From assembly GCA_015487555.1 (NCBI GenBank), contig WFPK01000109.1, forward strand, positions 1-41,099: a stretch of 41,099 nucleotides of DNA. The letters run 5' to 3'. Shown here one piece after another: positions 1 to 8,504 of the stretch. Position numbers and translations under genes: made by a program. Position 1 is the first letter of the stretch, and every line of letters starts with the position of its first letter. Source of the DNA: Phycisphaerales bacterium (GTDB lineage: Bacteria; Planctomycetota; Phycisphaerae; Phycisphaerales; UBA1924). The notes beneath the pieces are model-generated. The model did no database searches. It saw only the letters and a list, made by a program, of their open reading frames with translations, and was not told the origin of the DNA.

Positions 1-2
1 CA

Positions 3-40
3 CCTCGCTTGCCTACTTCGCTTGCCTCCTCGCTTGCCTC
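3..40. repeat. Short tandem repeat, three copies of a 12-13 bp unit
   Basis: Three near-identical units built on CTCGCTTGCCT lie head to tail at about 3-15, 16-28 and 29-40, just upstream of the first gene. The middle unit has TT where the others have CT. It is noncoding as far as can be seen and may continue to the left of the window. Confidence 0.6.
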
Positions 41-112
41 CAAGGCGTGCCCGGCGCATTGTGCTATGATGAGTAGGGCGTGATAAGAGAAGAAGCACAC
101 AGGAGCATCGCT

Positions 113-1051
113 ATGAAGACCGCAATCAAAGTCATCGCCATTCTGTTTACCCTGCTCATCCTGGGCATCATCGGGATCGTGATCTTTATCTTCTCGATGG
201 TCGATCAGGGCGCCAAGATCATTGTCGAGCAAGGCGGCACCTACGCGATGGGTGTCGAAACCACCGTGGACTCGATGGACCTGAGCCTCACCCAAGGCAC
301 CGTCGAAATGGACGGGCTCAACATCGCCAACCCCGAGGGGTTTTCAACACCCAACTTCTTCACCCTCGCCACCACCAATGCCCGGGTTGATCTCGAATCC
401 GTTGGCTCAGACACCGTCATCATCCCCGAGGTTCGCTTGCTGGGGATTGGCGTAACACTCGACAAGGGGCAAGACCCGTCGAACTACAACCAGATTCTCG
501 AAAACCTGGCGCGCTTTGAATCGGGCGAATCCAAACCTGCCGATCCGTCAGCTCAAGGCAAGAATGTGGTGATCAAGTCGTTGATCCTCGAAGATATCAA
601 TATCTATGTCGCCAACATGCCCGGCGTGTCGCTTTTGGCCGGCGATGTTGCGATCAATATCCCGCAGATCGAGCTTCAGAACATCGGCGAAGAAGAGAGC
701 ATGAAAGCGGGTGATATCTTCAACCTCGTCATCAAGACCGTCCTGGCAGCTGCGGTCGAAGCCGGCGGGGGGATTATCCCCGGCGATGTGCTCGGCGAGC
801 TGGGCAACGGGCTCGCCGGATTGAGTTCGCTAAGCGATATGGGCGTCGATGTCATCAGCGACCTGAACCTTGACGAGGCGATGGGCCAGATCACCGAGCA
901 AATCACCGAACAAGTCGGCGAACAACTCGACGACGCAACCCAGGATATCCAAAAAGCGGTCGATGATGTCACCGACGATCTCGACAGCACCATCGACGAC
1001 GCGACGGACAAACTCAAAGGGATCTTCGGAGGCAACAAGGACGAACCCTAA
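113..1051 (+). CDS. Membrane-anchored AsmA-like protein
   Basis: A 312-residue protein. It opens with a short basic segment and one strongly hydrophobic helix (about residues 5-30), so it is probably anchored in the inner membrane with the rest outside the cytoplasm. The following stretch (V-x-S-M-D-L-S-L-T-x-G, then alternating beta segments such as GLNIANPEGF) resembles the AsmA/DUF748 family, which bridges or organises envelope lipids. The C-terminal 80 residues are rich in D, T and Q with heptad-like spacing and probably form an amphipathic helix. The ATG at 113 has AGGAG 8 bases upstream; an upstream GTG at 80 in frame lacks such a site. A terminator follows at 1114. The AsmA assignment is moderate and the substrate is unknown. 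Confidence 0.6.
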   Translation: MKTAIKVIAILFTLLILGIIGIVIFIFSMVDQGAKIIVEQGGTYAMGVETTVDSMDLSLTQGTVEMDGLNIANPEGFSTPNFFTLATTNARVDLESVGSDTVIIPEVRLLGIGVTLDKGQDPSNYNQILENLARFESGESKPADPSAQGKNVVIKSLILEDINIYVANMPGVSLLAGDVAINIPQIELQNIGEEESMKAGDIFNLVIKTVLAAAVEAGGGIIPGDVLGELGNGLAGLSSLSDMGVDVISDLNLDEAMGQITEQITEQVGEQLDDATQDIQKAVDDVTDDLDSTIDDATDKLKGIFGGNKDEP

Positions 1052-1113
1052 CCCACCCCTTCTTACTTCAGCATTCTTCTATTCGGATATTTTGATCCTA
1101 ATAAACCACCCAG

Positions 1114-1143
1114 ACCCCAGGCTCCATCGCTGGGGTTTTTTTT
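1114..1143 (+). terminator. Rho-independent terminator after the AsmA-like gene
   Basis: Stem ACCCCAG/CTGGGGT (1114-1120 with 1130-1136) with a 9-base loop, followed by a run of eight T beginning inside the stem end. It lies 62 bases past the stop codon at 1051. Confidence 0.85.
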
Positions 1144-1500
1144 GATCGGCGATTCCGCAAAGAGTGTGCAAATCCCATCCAACAGCATGCAACAGCTGGG
1201 CCCGAAACTGCGTATCGGTGGGTGGATCGGGCCTGTTGAGTCGATCTGTCAGCGTATTCTTCGCTGACGATTATGCAGAGAAACCAATATGGGGTATTTG
1301 CAAGCCAGTGCACATCGGCTGGTAACGCCTTGGGGTCGACTTTTCGGACTCAAAGCTGCTGTAAATCGGGTCTGAGGTCGGTGTGGGTGATTGGGTGGAG
1401 GACCGATTGGCATCAAACCACACCCATAAATCCACCGATGCCCAGATCGGGCCGATCCCCCAGGCATCTTTTCGACTCCCAGGCACATTCGCACCCTGCA
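1144..1500. other. Noncoding interval upstream of the first protease
   Basis: About 350 bases without a convincing gene. It contains a perfect 7-bp hairpin (GTCAGCG at 1248-1254 with CGCTGAC at 1262-1268, 7-base loop). A weak promoter-like pair lies further on: TTGCAA at 1298 and GGTAAC at 1321, 17 bases apart, with only 3 of 6 matches in the -10. The protease promoter is expected here but cannot be fixed with confidence. Confidence 0.4.
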
Positions 1501-1555
1501 AACCAAACCAAACCAAACCAAACCAGACCAAACCAGACCAGACCAGACCAGACCA
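1501..1555 (+). repeat. Pentanucleotide tandem repeat (RACCA)11
   Basis: Eleven perfect 5-base units: five AACCA, one GACCA, one AACCA, then four GACCA. They end 19 bases before the ATG of the first protease at 1575. Five is not a multiple of three, so a change in copy number shifts frame or leader length. The reading frame stays open upstream through the repeat from a GTG at 1383, but the signal peptide begins after it, so it is most likely an untranslated leader. Confidence 0.9.
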
Positions 1556-1574
1556 GACACACCGAGGCCAAACC

Positions 1575-4202
1575 ATGACCACCACCTGCCACACCATCGC
1601 CAGTACCGCCGTCCGTCTGGCACTCAGCGCTGCCCTTGCGCTTTCGATCACCGCGGGAACCACCCAAGCCCAGCAATCGACTGGTCAATCGACCGGGCAA
1701 AGCGTCGATCCGAGCGCCGAGATCGGGCTCTTGCCTGTCACCCTCTCGGGAGCCGAGCTGCAATCTGTCCGGAGCGCTTACAACTGGCTCGATCGTGACG
1801 GATTGATCCTGACGAACACCATCACCCCCACGACCCGGTTCGTGGGCACGCCGGGGCTCAAAGAGCGCACCAACTACCTCAATGTCAAGGTCAAATCACG
1901 CGCCCAGATGATCGAGCAGGTCACACGCGAGATGGCGATGGATAAAGCCGCCTCGCCGACACGCGAAACGAAGCTTCAAACCCGAGGCGTTGGAATCAAC
2001 GCCAAGATTGACCAGGCAACGACCGAACTCGAATCGAGAATCGCCCGCGCAGACCAGCGCATGATCGAAGCCCGCGATCGGCTCGCCCCGTCGCTTCGCA
2101 AAGCGTTCATGGATATTGATATGCACTCGGTCAGACTCCCCGATGGGATCAGTGCCGAGGTGGCTGCCGAGATGCTCATGCAGACCGGGGACTACGAATA
2201 TGTCTCGATCGACTGGCTCTGCTACCCCACCGAGACCATCCCCAACGATCCACAGTTCGGCAACCAGTGGTACCATGTCGCTAACCGGATCGACACCGTC
2301 GGCGCGTGGGATTTCACCCAAGGCAACTCGAGCACCATCATCGCGATCTGCGATTCAGGAATCGACCTCAATCACCCAGACCTGATGGCAGCACTCTTGC
2401 CCGGGTACAACTCGGTCGATGAAATCGCCCAGGTCGATGGCGGCAATGTCACCGACAACAACGGGCACGGCTCGCTCGTGGCCGGCGCAGCTGCCGCGAT
2501 CGGAAACAACGGCGTCGGGGTCACCGGGATCGGATGGAACTTCTCGATCATGCCCATCAAGGTTTCCAACGCAGCCAACGGCAGCGCCTTCCTCTCCGAT
2601 ATCCTCGGCGGCGCCCGGTGGGCATCGGACAATGGCGCCTATGTCGCCAACTGCTCCTTCGGCGGAGCTGAAGACCCTGCCACCCGCTCAACCGGTGGAC
2701 ACCTTCGCCTCGAAGGACATTTGCTGGTCTTCGCTGCGGGCAATGACGGACTGGCCAACCAGACCAATGACTGGGAGGATGTCACCATTGTCGGGGCATC
2801 GAATCAGGCTGACAACTGGGTGTCATGGTCGCACACCGGGATCGGAATCGACTGCATCGCTCCGGGCGTGAGCATCCGATCCACCACCCGAACCGGCGGG
2901 TACACCTACACCACAGGCACCAGCTTCTCCTCGCCGATCACCGCTGCCACACTGGCGCTCATCCACGATGCCAACCCGGCGCTGAGTGCGGACGAAGTCG
3001 AGTTCATCATGCTCAACGCCTGCGATGACAAACAAGCCATCGGCGAAGATGACCAGACCGGATGGGGACGCATCAATGTCCGCCGAGGTGTCGAAGACGC
3101 AATCTTTGGCCCATCGATCACCAACCTCCCCTTCGAAGAGACCTTCCCCGACGAAACCCTCTCGACCGATTGGCGCAACCCCGTCGGCGATGTCGGTGTT
3201 TCGCAAGACGGAGTCAACGAACCAACACCGCCTTACGCACTCAATCTCGACGATACCGATTCGATCGAAACCATCGCCATGCGCGCCGGATTCCTCGGCG
3301 GCTCGCCCGCCGAGATCAAGTTCGCCATCCAGCACCGGGGCGTCGAAACAGGTGAAACGCTCGATGTCGAGTTCTTCAGCATCCTCAACACATGGACCAC
3401 CCTCACCACCGTCACCTCCGACGGCATCGACCAGGATCAGTTCACCCCCTTCCGCATCCCGATGCCTATCTTTGGGATGCACGATCAGTTCAAGCTCCGC
3501 TTTATCGCAACGGGGTCTGACGCGACCGATGATTGGTACATCGACGATGTCGCAGTCGAGGCATTCACGAATAACGCATTGCCATGGGAAGATGGATTCG
3601 AAAACGGAATCACCATCCCGTTCGACTGGTCGACAAGCACCGCTTCGGCATCGACCGATGCGATCAACGAGCCCGATGGCACGATGAGCGCCATGCTCAA
3701 TAACCAGGACTCGATGACCAGCGCCGATGTCGATGTCTCGCAATCGCTCGATGTCATCTACTTCCGATTCTTCACCGAGCACATCGGCGTCGAAGCAGGC
3801 GAAACACTCACGGTCGAATACAAAACCATGCTCGGCACATGGAACACCCTGACCACCATCGAATCCGATGGCATCGACCAGAACCAGTTCGTGCTCTACC
3901 AGGAACCTGCACCATTCGATGCCTACACCGCGACCACCGCCCTGCGGTTCACCGCCAATGGCGACGAAGCGGATGACTCATGGTTCCTTGATCGCGTCGC
4001 CATCACCAACGACCTTATCGTCGTCGATCCCCCATGCCCCGCAGACATCAACGGCGACGACACACTCAACTTCTTCGATATCTCCGATTTCCTCGCAGCA
4101 TTTAGCGCACTCGATCCAATCGCGGACTTCAACGGCGACGGGGCATACAACTTCTTCGATATCTCAGAGTTCCTCGCAGCATTCTCGCAAGGATGCCCAT
4201 AA
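1575..4202 (+). CDS. Secreted subtilisin-like serine protease with dockerin-like tail
   Basis: An 875-residue preproprotein of the S8 (subtilase) family. Order: signal peptide (1-32, cleavage likely after TTQA); a propeptide-like region with a helical segment to about 215; the catalytic domain (about 225-560) with Asp260 in CDSGID, His298 in NGHGS, oxyanion Asn390 in AAGND and Ser450 in GTSFSSP; two beta-sandwich modules of about 130 residues (LPFEETF and LPWEDGF starts, each ending W-[YF]-[IL]-D); then a dockerin-like pair (NFFDISDFLAAF, NFFDISEFLAAF) bracketed by CP and GCP. All catalytic residues are present. The start at 1575 is chosen because a signal peptide follows directly; GAGG at 1564 is a modest ribosome site. 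It lies 55 bases before a paralogue and probably degrades protein outside the cell or at its surface. The 5-base repeat upstream could affect its expression. Confidence 0.9.
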   Translation: MTTTCHTIASTAVRLALSAALALSITAGTTQAQQSTGQSTGQSVDPSAEIGLLPVTLSGAELQSVRSAYNWLDRDGLILTNTITPTTRFVGTPGLKERTNYLNVKVKSRAQMIEQVTREMAMDKAASPTRETKLQTRGVGINAKIDQATTELESRIARADQRMIEARDRLAPSLRKAFMDIDMHSVRLPDGISAEVAAEMLMQTGDYEYVSIDWLCYPTETIPNDPQFGNQWYHVANRIDTVGAWDFTQGNSSTIIAICDSGIDLNHPDLMAALLPGYNSVDEIAQVDGGNVTDNNGHGSLVAGAAAAIGNNGVGVTGIGWNFSIMPIKVSNAANGSAFLSDILGGARWASDNGAYVANCSFGGAEDPATRSTGGHLRLEGHLLVFAAGNDGLANQTNDWEDVTIVGASNQADNWVSWSHTGIGIDCIAPGVSIRSTTRTGGYTYTTGTSFSSPITAATLALIHDANPALSADEVEFIMLNACDDKQAIGEDDQTGWGRINVRRGVEDAIFGPSITNLPFEETFPDETLSTDWRNPVGDVGVSQDGVNEPTPPYALNLDDTDSIETIAMRAGFLGGSPAEIKFAIQHRGVETGETLDVEFFSILNTWTTLTTVTSDGIDQDQFTPFRIPMPIFGMHDQFKLRFIATGSDATDDWYIDDVAVEAFTNNALPWEDGFENGITIPFDWSTSTASASTDAINEPDGTMSAMLNNQDSMTSADVDVSQSLDVIYFRFFTEHIGVEAGETLTVEYKTMLGTWNTLTTIESDGIDQNQFVLYQEPAPFDAYTATTALRFTANGDEADDSWFLDRVAITNDLIVVDPPCPADINGDDTLNFFDISDFLAAFSALDPIADFNGDGAYNFFDISEFLAAFSQGCP

Positions 4203-4257
4203 TCAAAATACCCACGATCAAACCAACACCCGACCAACACAAAAGGAGAATGGTCGT

Positions 4258-6651
4258 ATGAACTCGAATCAAAGACGAATCTACACCGCACTGAGCGCCG
4301 CGCTCTTGGCACTCGCTGCTGGGTCTGCTTCGGCGATGGGCCCGGAACAATCTGCAAACACTGACCGCCAGCAAATCGCCCAGATCGCTGCCCAAGCCCT
4401 CGCGCTCCAGCCCGGAGACGAGCTGCTCATCGAGCAGGCTCTGGAATCGCCGATACTCTTCGAGCAGATCCCCGATGAGCAAACATTCACCGGGCAGCTC
4501 ATCGTCCACGCCAAAGCGGGCAAGGTTCAAAGAGCATCCGACCGAATCTCGCCATTGCGTGTCAAATCCAGCGCCTTTGTCGAAGAGTATGTCATTGATG
4601 TCCCCAAGGGCATGAGCGAAGGCGAGCTCGCTGCGATCCTTATCGCGACGGGCGATTATGAGTTCGTCGAGCCCAACTGGCTGCTCTACCCCGCCATCGT
4701 TCCCAACGACCCGCAGTTCGGATCGAGCTGGCAGCACACACGAATCCAGTCCGCCAGCGCCTGGGACCTCCACACCGGCAACTCGAATATCATCGTCGCA
4801 ATCTGCGACTCGGGCGTCGATGACAACCACCCAGACCTTCAGAACTCATTGGTTCTTGGGTACAACTCGGCCAACAACCGCGCCGAAGTCGACGGCGGGC
4901 TCGTCGATGACATCAACGGACACGGCACTTTCGTCGCCGGGTGTGCTGCAGCACGCGGCAATAACAACACCGGGGTCGTGGGCGTGGGGTGGAACTTCTC
5001 GATCATGCCCATCCGCGTCACCAATAACACCAACGGCACCGCCAGCGGGTTCGACCTCCTCGAAGGGGCACGATGGGCAGCTGAAAACGGCGCCCAGATC
5101 GTCAATGTCAGCTTCTCAGGCGGCACCTCGGCATCGAACCAATCAACAGGTGCCTACCTCAAATCCCTGGGATCGCTGATGTTCTGGGCATCGGGAAACT
5201 CGGGCACCTCGGTCTCGCCCAATCGACCCGACTATGTCCTCGTCGGATCAACCACCTCATCAGACAACCGATCCGGATTCAGCAACTTCGGGCCCGCGCT
5301 CGATCTCGTCGCACCAGGCTCGAGCGTCCGCTCAACCCAGCGCGGCGGGTGGTATGGCAATGGCTCGGGCACAAGCTACGCATCACCGATCGCGGCCGGC
5401 GTGGGCGCGATGATCTACTCCGTCAACCCGAGCTTCTCGGCCGACGATGTGCAAGCGATCCTCTACAGCAGCGTCGATGATCTGGGCGCTGCCGGACGCG
5501 ATAACTTCTTTGGACGAGGACGCGTCAACACACGCAACGCGATCGAGCTCGCGCTGACCTATATCCCACCAACCCTCACGCCCATCGCCGAGTCATTTGA
5601 ATCCAACGCCTGGCAGGACCTCTTCGTCACCATCGCAGGCTCGGTCGAAACGGCAACTGAACCACAGGCACCCGATGGGTCCCAAGTGCTCGTGCTCAAC
5701 GATAACGACGCGATCGAAACCGTCCCCCTCGCGGGTCGCTCGCTGGACCCGACTGCCGATGCTGTGCTGAGTTTTATGTTCAAAGCACAGAGCATCGAAC
5801 CCGGCGAGCCTCTCGAAATCCAATACCTCGAAAACCCCGAAACACTCGCCAACACATGGACAACCCTCAGCTCGATCGCCGGGCAAGGGCTCTCGACAAG
5901 CGCCTTTGTCGCCCATGATATTGTCCTCCCCGCAGGCTATGAATGGCACGGCGTCAAGCTCCGCTTGGTCGCCAATGGTTCCGATCTGGGCGACACCTGG
6001 CTCATCGACGCCCTCGCCATTGATGCCCTGGAAGATTCGGTTGCCCCCCTCGAAGAAAACTTTGAATCGGAGCTCATTTCCGCGGTGCGGTGGGATGTTG
6101 TGCAAGGTGCCCAGACAGCAAATGCCGACAATAACTTCTTTGCAGAGCTCGCTGACAATGATCTGATCGAATCGCGCGATATCCCGTTGGCCCAGTTCGG
6201 GATCGTCCCTGCCTTTATCCGTTTCGATGCCTGGGTCGATGACCAGGTCGCCGCATCGGACGAGCTTGCCGTCGAGGTGTTCAATATCGCCGGGATCTGG
6301 GAGAACGCTGGGACCATCCTCGCATCTGACCTTACAAACAATCCCGAGCTCATCGAGATCAATGTGCCATTCACCGCCATCGGAATCGACGAGCTGCGTG
6401 TGCGATTGATCGCCAGCACCTCGGGCGCTTTCCGCATCGACAATATCTATGTCGGCGTCGATGAGCTCGTCGGCGGGTGCAACGCTGCCGATCTCGCCGA
6501 GCCCTTTGGTGATCTCAACTTCTTCGATATCTCGGAGTTCCTCACCATATTCTCGGCTGGTGGATCGGCTGCCGACATCACCAACGATGGTGTGCTCAAC
6601 TTCTTCGACATCTCGGAGTTCCTCACGGTCTTCAGTGCCGGGTGTCCATAA
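4258..6651 (+). CDS. Second secreted subtilisin-like protease with dockerin-like tail
   Basis: A 797-residue paralogue of the preceding gene, probably in the same transcript. Signal peptide at 1-26 (cleavage after SASA); propeptide similar to the I9 type with the shared phrase TGDYEFVEPNWLLYP; S8 catalytic domain with Asp184 (CDSGVD), His222 (NGHGT), Asn314 (ASGNS) and Ser373 (SGTSYASP), so predicted active. Two beta-sandwich modules follow (about 435-590 and 595-735). The C-terminal dockerin-like pair keeps NFFDISEFL twice and ends in GCP, but the first calcium-loop-like motif has decayed to AADLAEPFGD. The start at 4258 has a good AAGGAG site at 4243. A strong terminator follows at 6686. 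The two proteases differ in propeptide length and in tail details, which fits divergence after tandem duplication. Confidence 0.9.
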   Translation: MNSNQRRIYTALSAALLALAAGSASAMGPEQSANTDRQQIAQIAAQALALQPGDELLIEQALESPILFEQIPDEQTFTGQLIVHAKAGKVQRASDRISPLRVKSSAFVEEYVIDVPKGMSEGELAAILIATGDYEFVEPNWLLYPAIVPNDPQFGSSWQHTRIQSASAWDLHTGNSNIIVAICDSGVDDNHPDLQNSLVLGYNSANNRAEVDGGLVDDINGHGTFVAGCAAARGNNNTGVVGVGWNFSIMPIRVTNNTNGTASGFDLLEGARWAAENGAQIVNVSFSGGTSASNQSTGAYLKSLGSLMFWASGNSGTSVSPNRPDYVLVGSTTSSDNRSGFSNFGPALDLVAPGSSVRSTQRGGWYGNGSGTSYASPIAAGVGAMIYSVNPSFSADDVQAILYSSVDDLGAAGRDNFFGRGRVNTRNAIELALTYIPPTLTPIAESFESNAWQDLFVTIAGSVETATEPQAPDGSQVLVLNDNDAIETVPLAGRSLDPTADAVLSFMFKAQSIEPGEPLEIQYLENPETLANTWTTLSSIAGQGLSTSAFVAHDIVLPAGYEWHGVKLRLVANGSDLGDTWLIDALAIDALEDSVAPLEENFESELISAVRWDVVQGAQTANADNNFFAELADNDLIESRDIPLAQFGIVPAFIRFDAWVDDQVAASDELAVEVFNIAGIWENAGTILASDLTNNPELIEINVPFTAIGIDELRVRLIASTSGAFRIDNIYVGVDELVGGCNAADLAEPFGDLNFFDISEFLTIFSAGGSAADITNDGVLNFFDISEFLTVFSAGCP

Positions 6652-6685
6652 GCACCGTCAGCAACTGTAAATCGGTATACAAAGC

Positions 6686-6715
6686 AAAGCCCGACCCATT
6701 CCCGGGTCGGGCTTT
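6686..6715. terminator. Bidirectional terminator between protease and terminase genes
   Basis: A perfect 12-bp stem (6686-6697 with 6704-6715) around a 6-base loop, with AAA on the left arm and TTT on the right arm. It sits between convergent genes: the second protease (plus strand, stop at 6651) and the large terminase (minus strand, stop at 6742). Confidence 0.85.
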
Positions 6716-6741
6716 GTTGATCCGATCGCACCCAGCGCTCC

Positions 6742-8280
6742 TTATCCCTTCCCGCTGATATACGAATCACAAGTCGCGGTGTAGCCCTTGTCGAGATTCT
6801 GGATCATGTAACGCAGCGCATCGACACAGTGGTCCGAACCATCTTTCTCAGGCAAAGCGCACATCGGCTGATCGGCAGGATAATGGTACTTTTCGAGTGA
6901 TTCGATAAGGTGCGTACACGAGCGATGGATGTAGAGCCTGATGCTCCCCGCTGCGGGTTTGAGCCTGGCGCGGATAAGCCCAAGCCCTTCATGGAGCCCG
7001 AGTCTTCGATCGTGCACCGTCAGCCCGGCCTTGCGCATCGCCTGGACATCCGAAATCCCGGTCTGGAACCCGCGTTGTCGCCCAGCAGGATCAACCCCGA
7101 TCCACTGGAGCCCATGCCGATACGATCTGATCGCAGCGATGTGCTCATCGAGGGCAGCATCGACCTTGAGGTATTCGCTGCCCACCCAGAGGCATCCATC
7201 GCCATCGACACACGCAAACAACACAACCGTCGGCGAGCGGATCCCAAAGTCCATCCCGCCGATCCAAGTCCAACTCGCCGACCCGGCTGGCAGCGCATCG
7301 ACCACATGAATCCCGGGATCAAACTCGGGGAGCACACAATCCGAACGCTTGGGACGCAGACAGAGCATCTCGGCGTTCCAGGTCTCATCGCCAACGCGTT
7401 TCTTGAGCGCGATCGCATCGTCGATGGTGATATGCCCGGGTGATTCATGGTGCCGATCGCGCCCTTTGGCTTTGCCCGCGCACTCGGGTGCCAGCGGGCA
7501 GGGCCCGTCTTCGGTGAGACACTGGTGCATTTGGTCGTCGCACACATCGAGCACATCGACCACGCCCCATCGAAAGACCCTGCGTGATTCGCCCCCATCT
7601 TCGGTGCTCTGCGAGACCAGTTCGTGCATGAGCCCATAGGGCACATGGAGCGTCGAGAGGCATTCGATCGAGCCTCGAACCCGAAAACCATCACGAGCAC
7701 CCTCGCATCGTTTCTCGCGTGTCACAAGCTGGGCTGCTTCCCAGACATCGCGATCGAAGAGCTCGACTTCATCGCATCGGAGTTTTTGCACGCGTGTGCC
7801 CCGGACAGAGGTCTGGGACTGGGCGAGGAGCTCGACGGTTGAGCTGTTGGTCAATCGAATGCGTCGATCGGTGATTTTGCCTTCGATGAGTTCGTCGAAT
7901 CGGTCGATACTGAAGAGTTCGCGCAGGTGCGCATGCATTCGTTTGGATTGTTCGAGCGACCCGCCGAGGATTCGGATTTCGATCCCGGGTTTGAAGATCA
8001 GATCGAGCATGGTGGCGATGGCGGCGTAGAAGGTTTTGCCCCCGCCTCGGTTCGCCCAGACGATGCAATCACGAGGCATGCGATCCTCGAAAAAGGCATG
8101 ACAGAGGTACTCGAAAGGTGCGCTGTGCCCGTCGATCAAAGCCCGGCGCACCACACGAATCGAGAGCTTATCGAGTATCCATGCGTGGAGCTCGTCTTCG
8201 GTTCGTGGGCGTTGCCCTGTAATGTCCATCTCTTGGTCACATACATCGCGCTCGTTGAGCGCATCGGAAAAATCATCCAT
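6742..8280 (-). CDS. Phage-type terminase large subunit (packaging ATPase and nuclease)
   Basis: A 512-residue protein with both terminase modules. The N-terminal ATPase has Walker A WANRGGGKT (about 76-83), Walker B LRCDEVELF (D170, E171) and a motif III-like STLHVP (209-214). The C-terminal RNase H-fold nuclease has GMDFG (D344), GVDPAG (D397) and DHCVDALRYM (D483, D487). Between them is a Cys/His-rich insert (C247, C254, C261, C267, H277, H278) that could bind zinc. In phages this enzyme cuts concatemeric DNA and pumps it into a capsid. All key residues look intact, arguing against a decayed pseudogene. The start at 8280 (ATG) has GAGG ten bases upstream; an in-frame TTG at 8286 is the alternative. 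It is the last gene of a four-gene operon that includes no portal or capsid gene. Family assignment is firm; the present role is not known. Confidence 0.88.
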   Translation of the reverse strand: MDDFSDALNERDVCDQEMDITGQRPRTEDELHAWILDKLSIRVVRRALIDGHSAPFEYLCHAFFEDRMPRDCIVWANRGGGKTFYAAIATMLDLIFKPGIEIRILGGSLEQSKRMHAHLRELFSIDRFDELIEGKITDRRIRLTNSSTVELLAQSQTSVRGTRVQKLRCDEVELFDRDVWEAAQLVTREKRCEGARDGFRVRGSIECLSTLHVPYGLMHELVSQSTEDGGESRRVFRWGVVDVLDVCDDQMHQCLTEDGPCPLAPECAGKAKGRDRHHESPGHITIDDAIALKKRVGDETWNAEMLCLRPKRSDCVLPEFDPGIHVVDALPAGSASWTWIGGMDFGIRSPTVVLFACVDGDGCLWVGSEYLKVDAALDEHIAAIRSYRHGLQWIGVDPAGRQRGFQTGISDVQAMRKAGLTVHDRRLGLHEGLGLIRARLKPAAGSIRLYIHRSCTHLIESLEKYHYPADQPMCALPEKDGSDHCVDALRYMIQNLDKGYTATCDSYISGKG

Positions 8281-8315
8281 TATCAATCATCCTCTTTCGT
8301 TTCTTCTGGTTTGAT

Positions 8316-8504
8316 TTACTTTGCCTCAACGATCCCCATCGCGATCAGAATCGCTTGCGACCGGTCATTCGAGTAGGCGCTCAGTGCTTTGAGCAGCGCT
8401 CTTCGCTGCTTTGTGTGCAGGAAGAAGGTGACTGCGCTGGGCAGTTTGTCTGTATTTTTTTCTTTGGTTGGTTGTTGTATTTCGCTATGTATCTGCTGAT
8501 CCAT
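8316..8504 (-). CDS. Small protein preceding the large terminase (possible small-terminase-like)
   Basis: A 62-residue, mostly helical protein with no confident family. The core (HTKQRRALLKALSAYSNDRS, then ILIAMGI) recalls the opening helix-turn-helix of phage small terminase subunits (KQ-x-FV-x-AY ... A-x-x-AGY), so it might recognise DNA or be a shortened small subunit; this is inference. Two ATGs are possible: at 8513, AAGGAG abuts the codon with no spacing, while at 8504 the spacing is nine bases, so 8504 is preferred. Its start overlaps the last 20 bases of the ABC-GNAT gene, which suggests translational coupling, and the terminase begins 35 bases after its stop. Confidence 0.55.
   Translation of the reverse strand: MDQQIHSEIQQPTKEKNTDKLPSAVTFFLHTKQRRALLKALSAYSNDRSQAILIAMGIVEAK

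Noticed and set aside
1383..1574. Upstream extension of the first protease through the repeat, giving a repeated PNQTK/PDQTR peptide.
   Set aside because: A typical signal peptide begins at 1575, and the extension is low-complexity sequence created by the 5-base repeat. Kept only as a possible frame effect.
2823..3782. Open frame of over 300 codons on the minus strand.
   Set aside because: It is antisense to the well-supported first protease, has no ribosome site and no family resemblance; long mirror frames are common with this codon usage.
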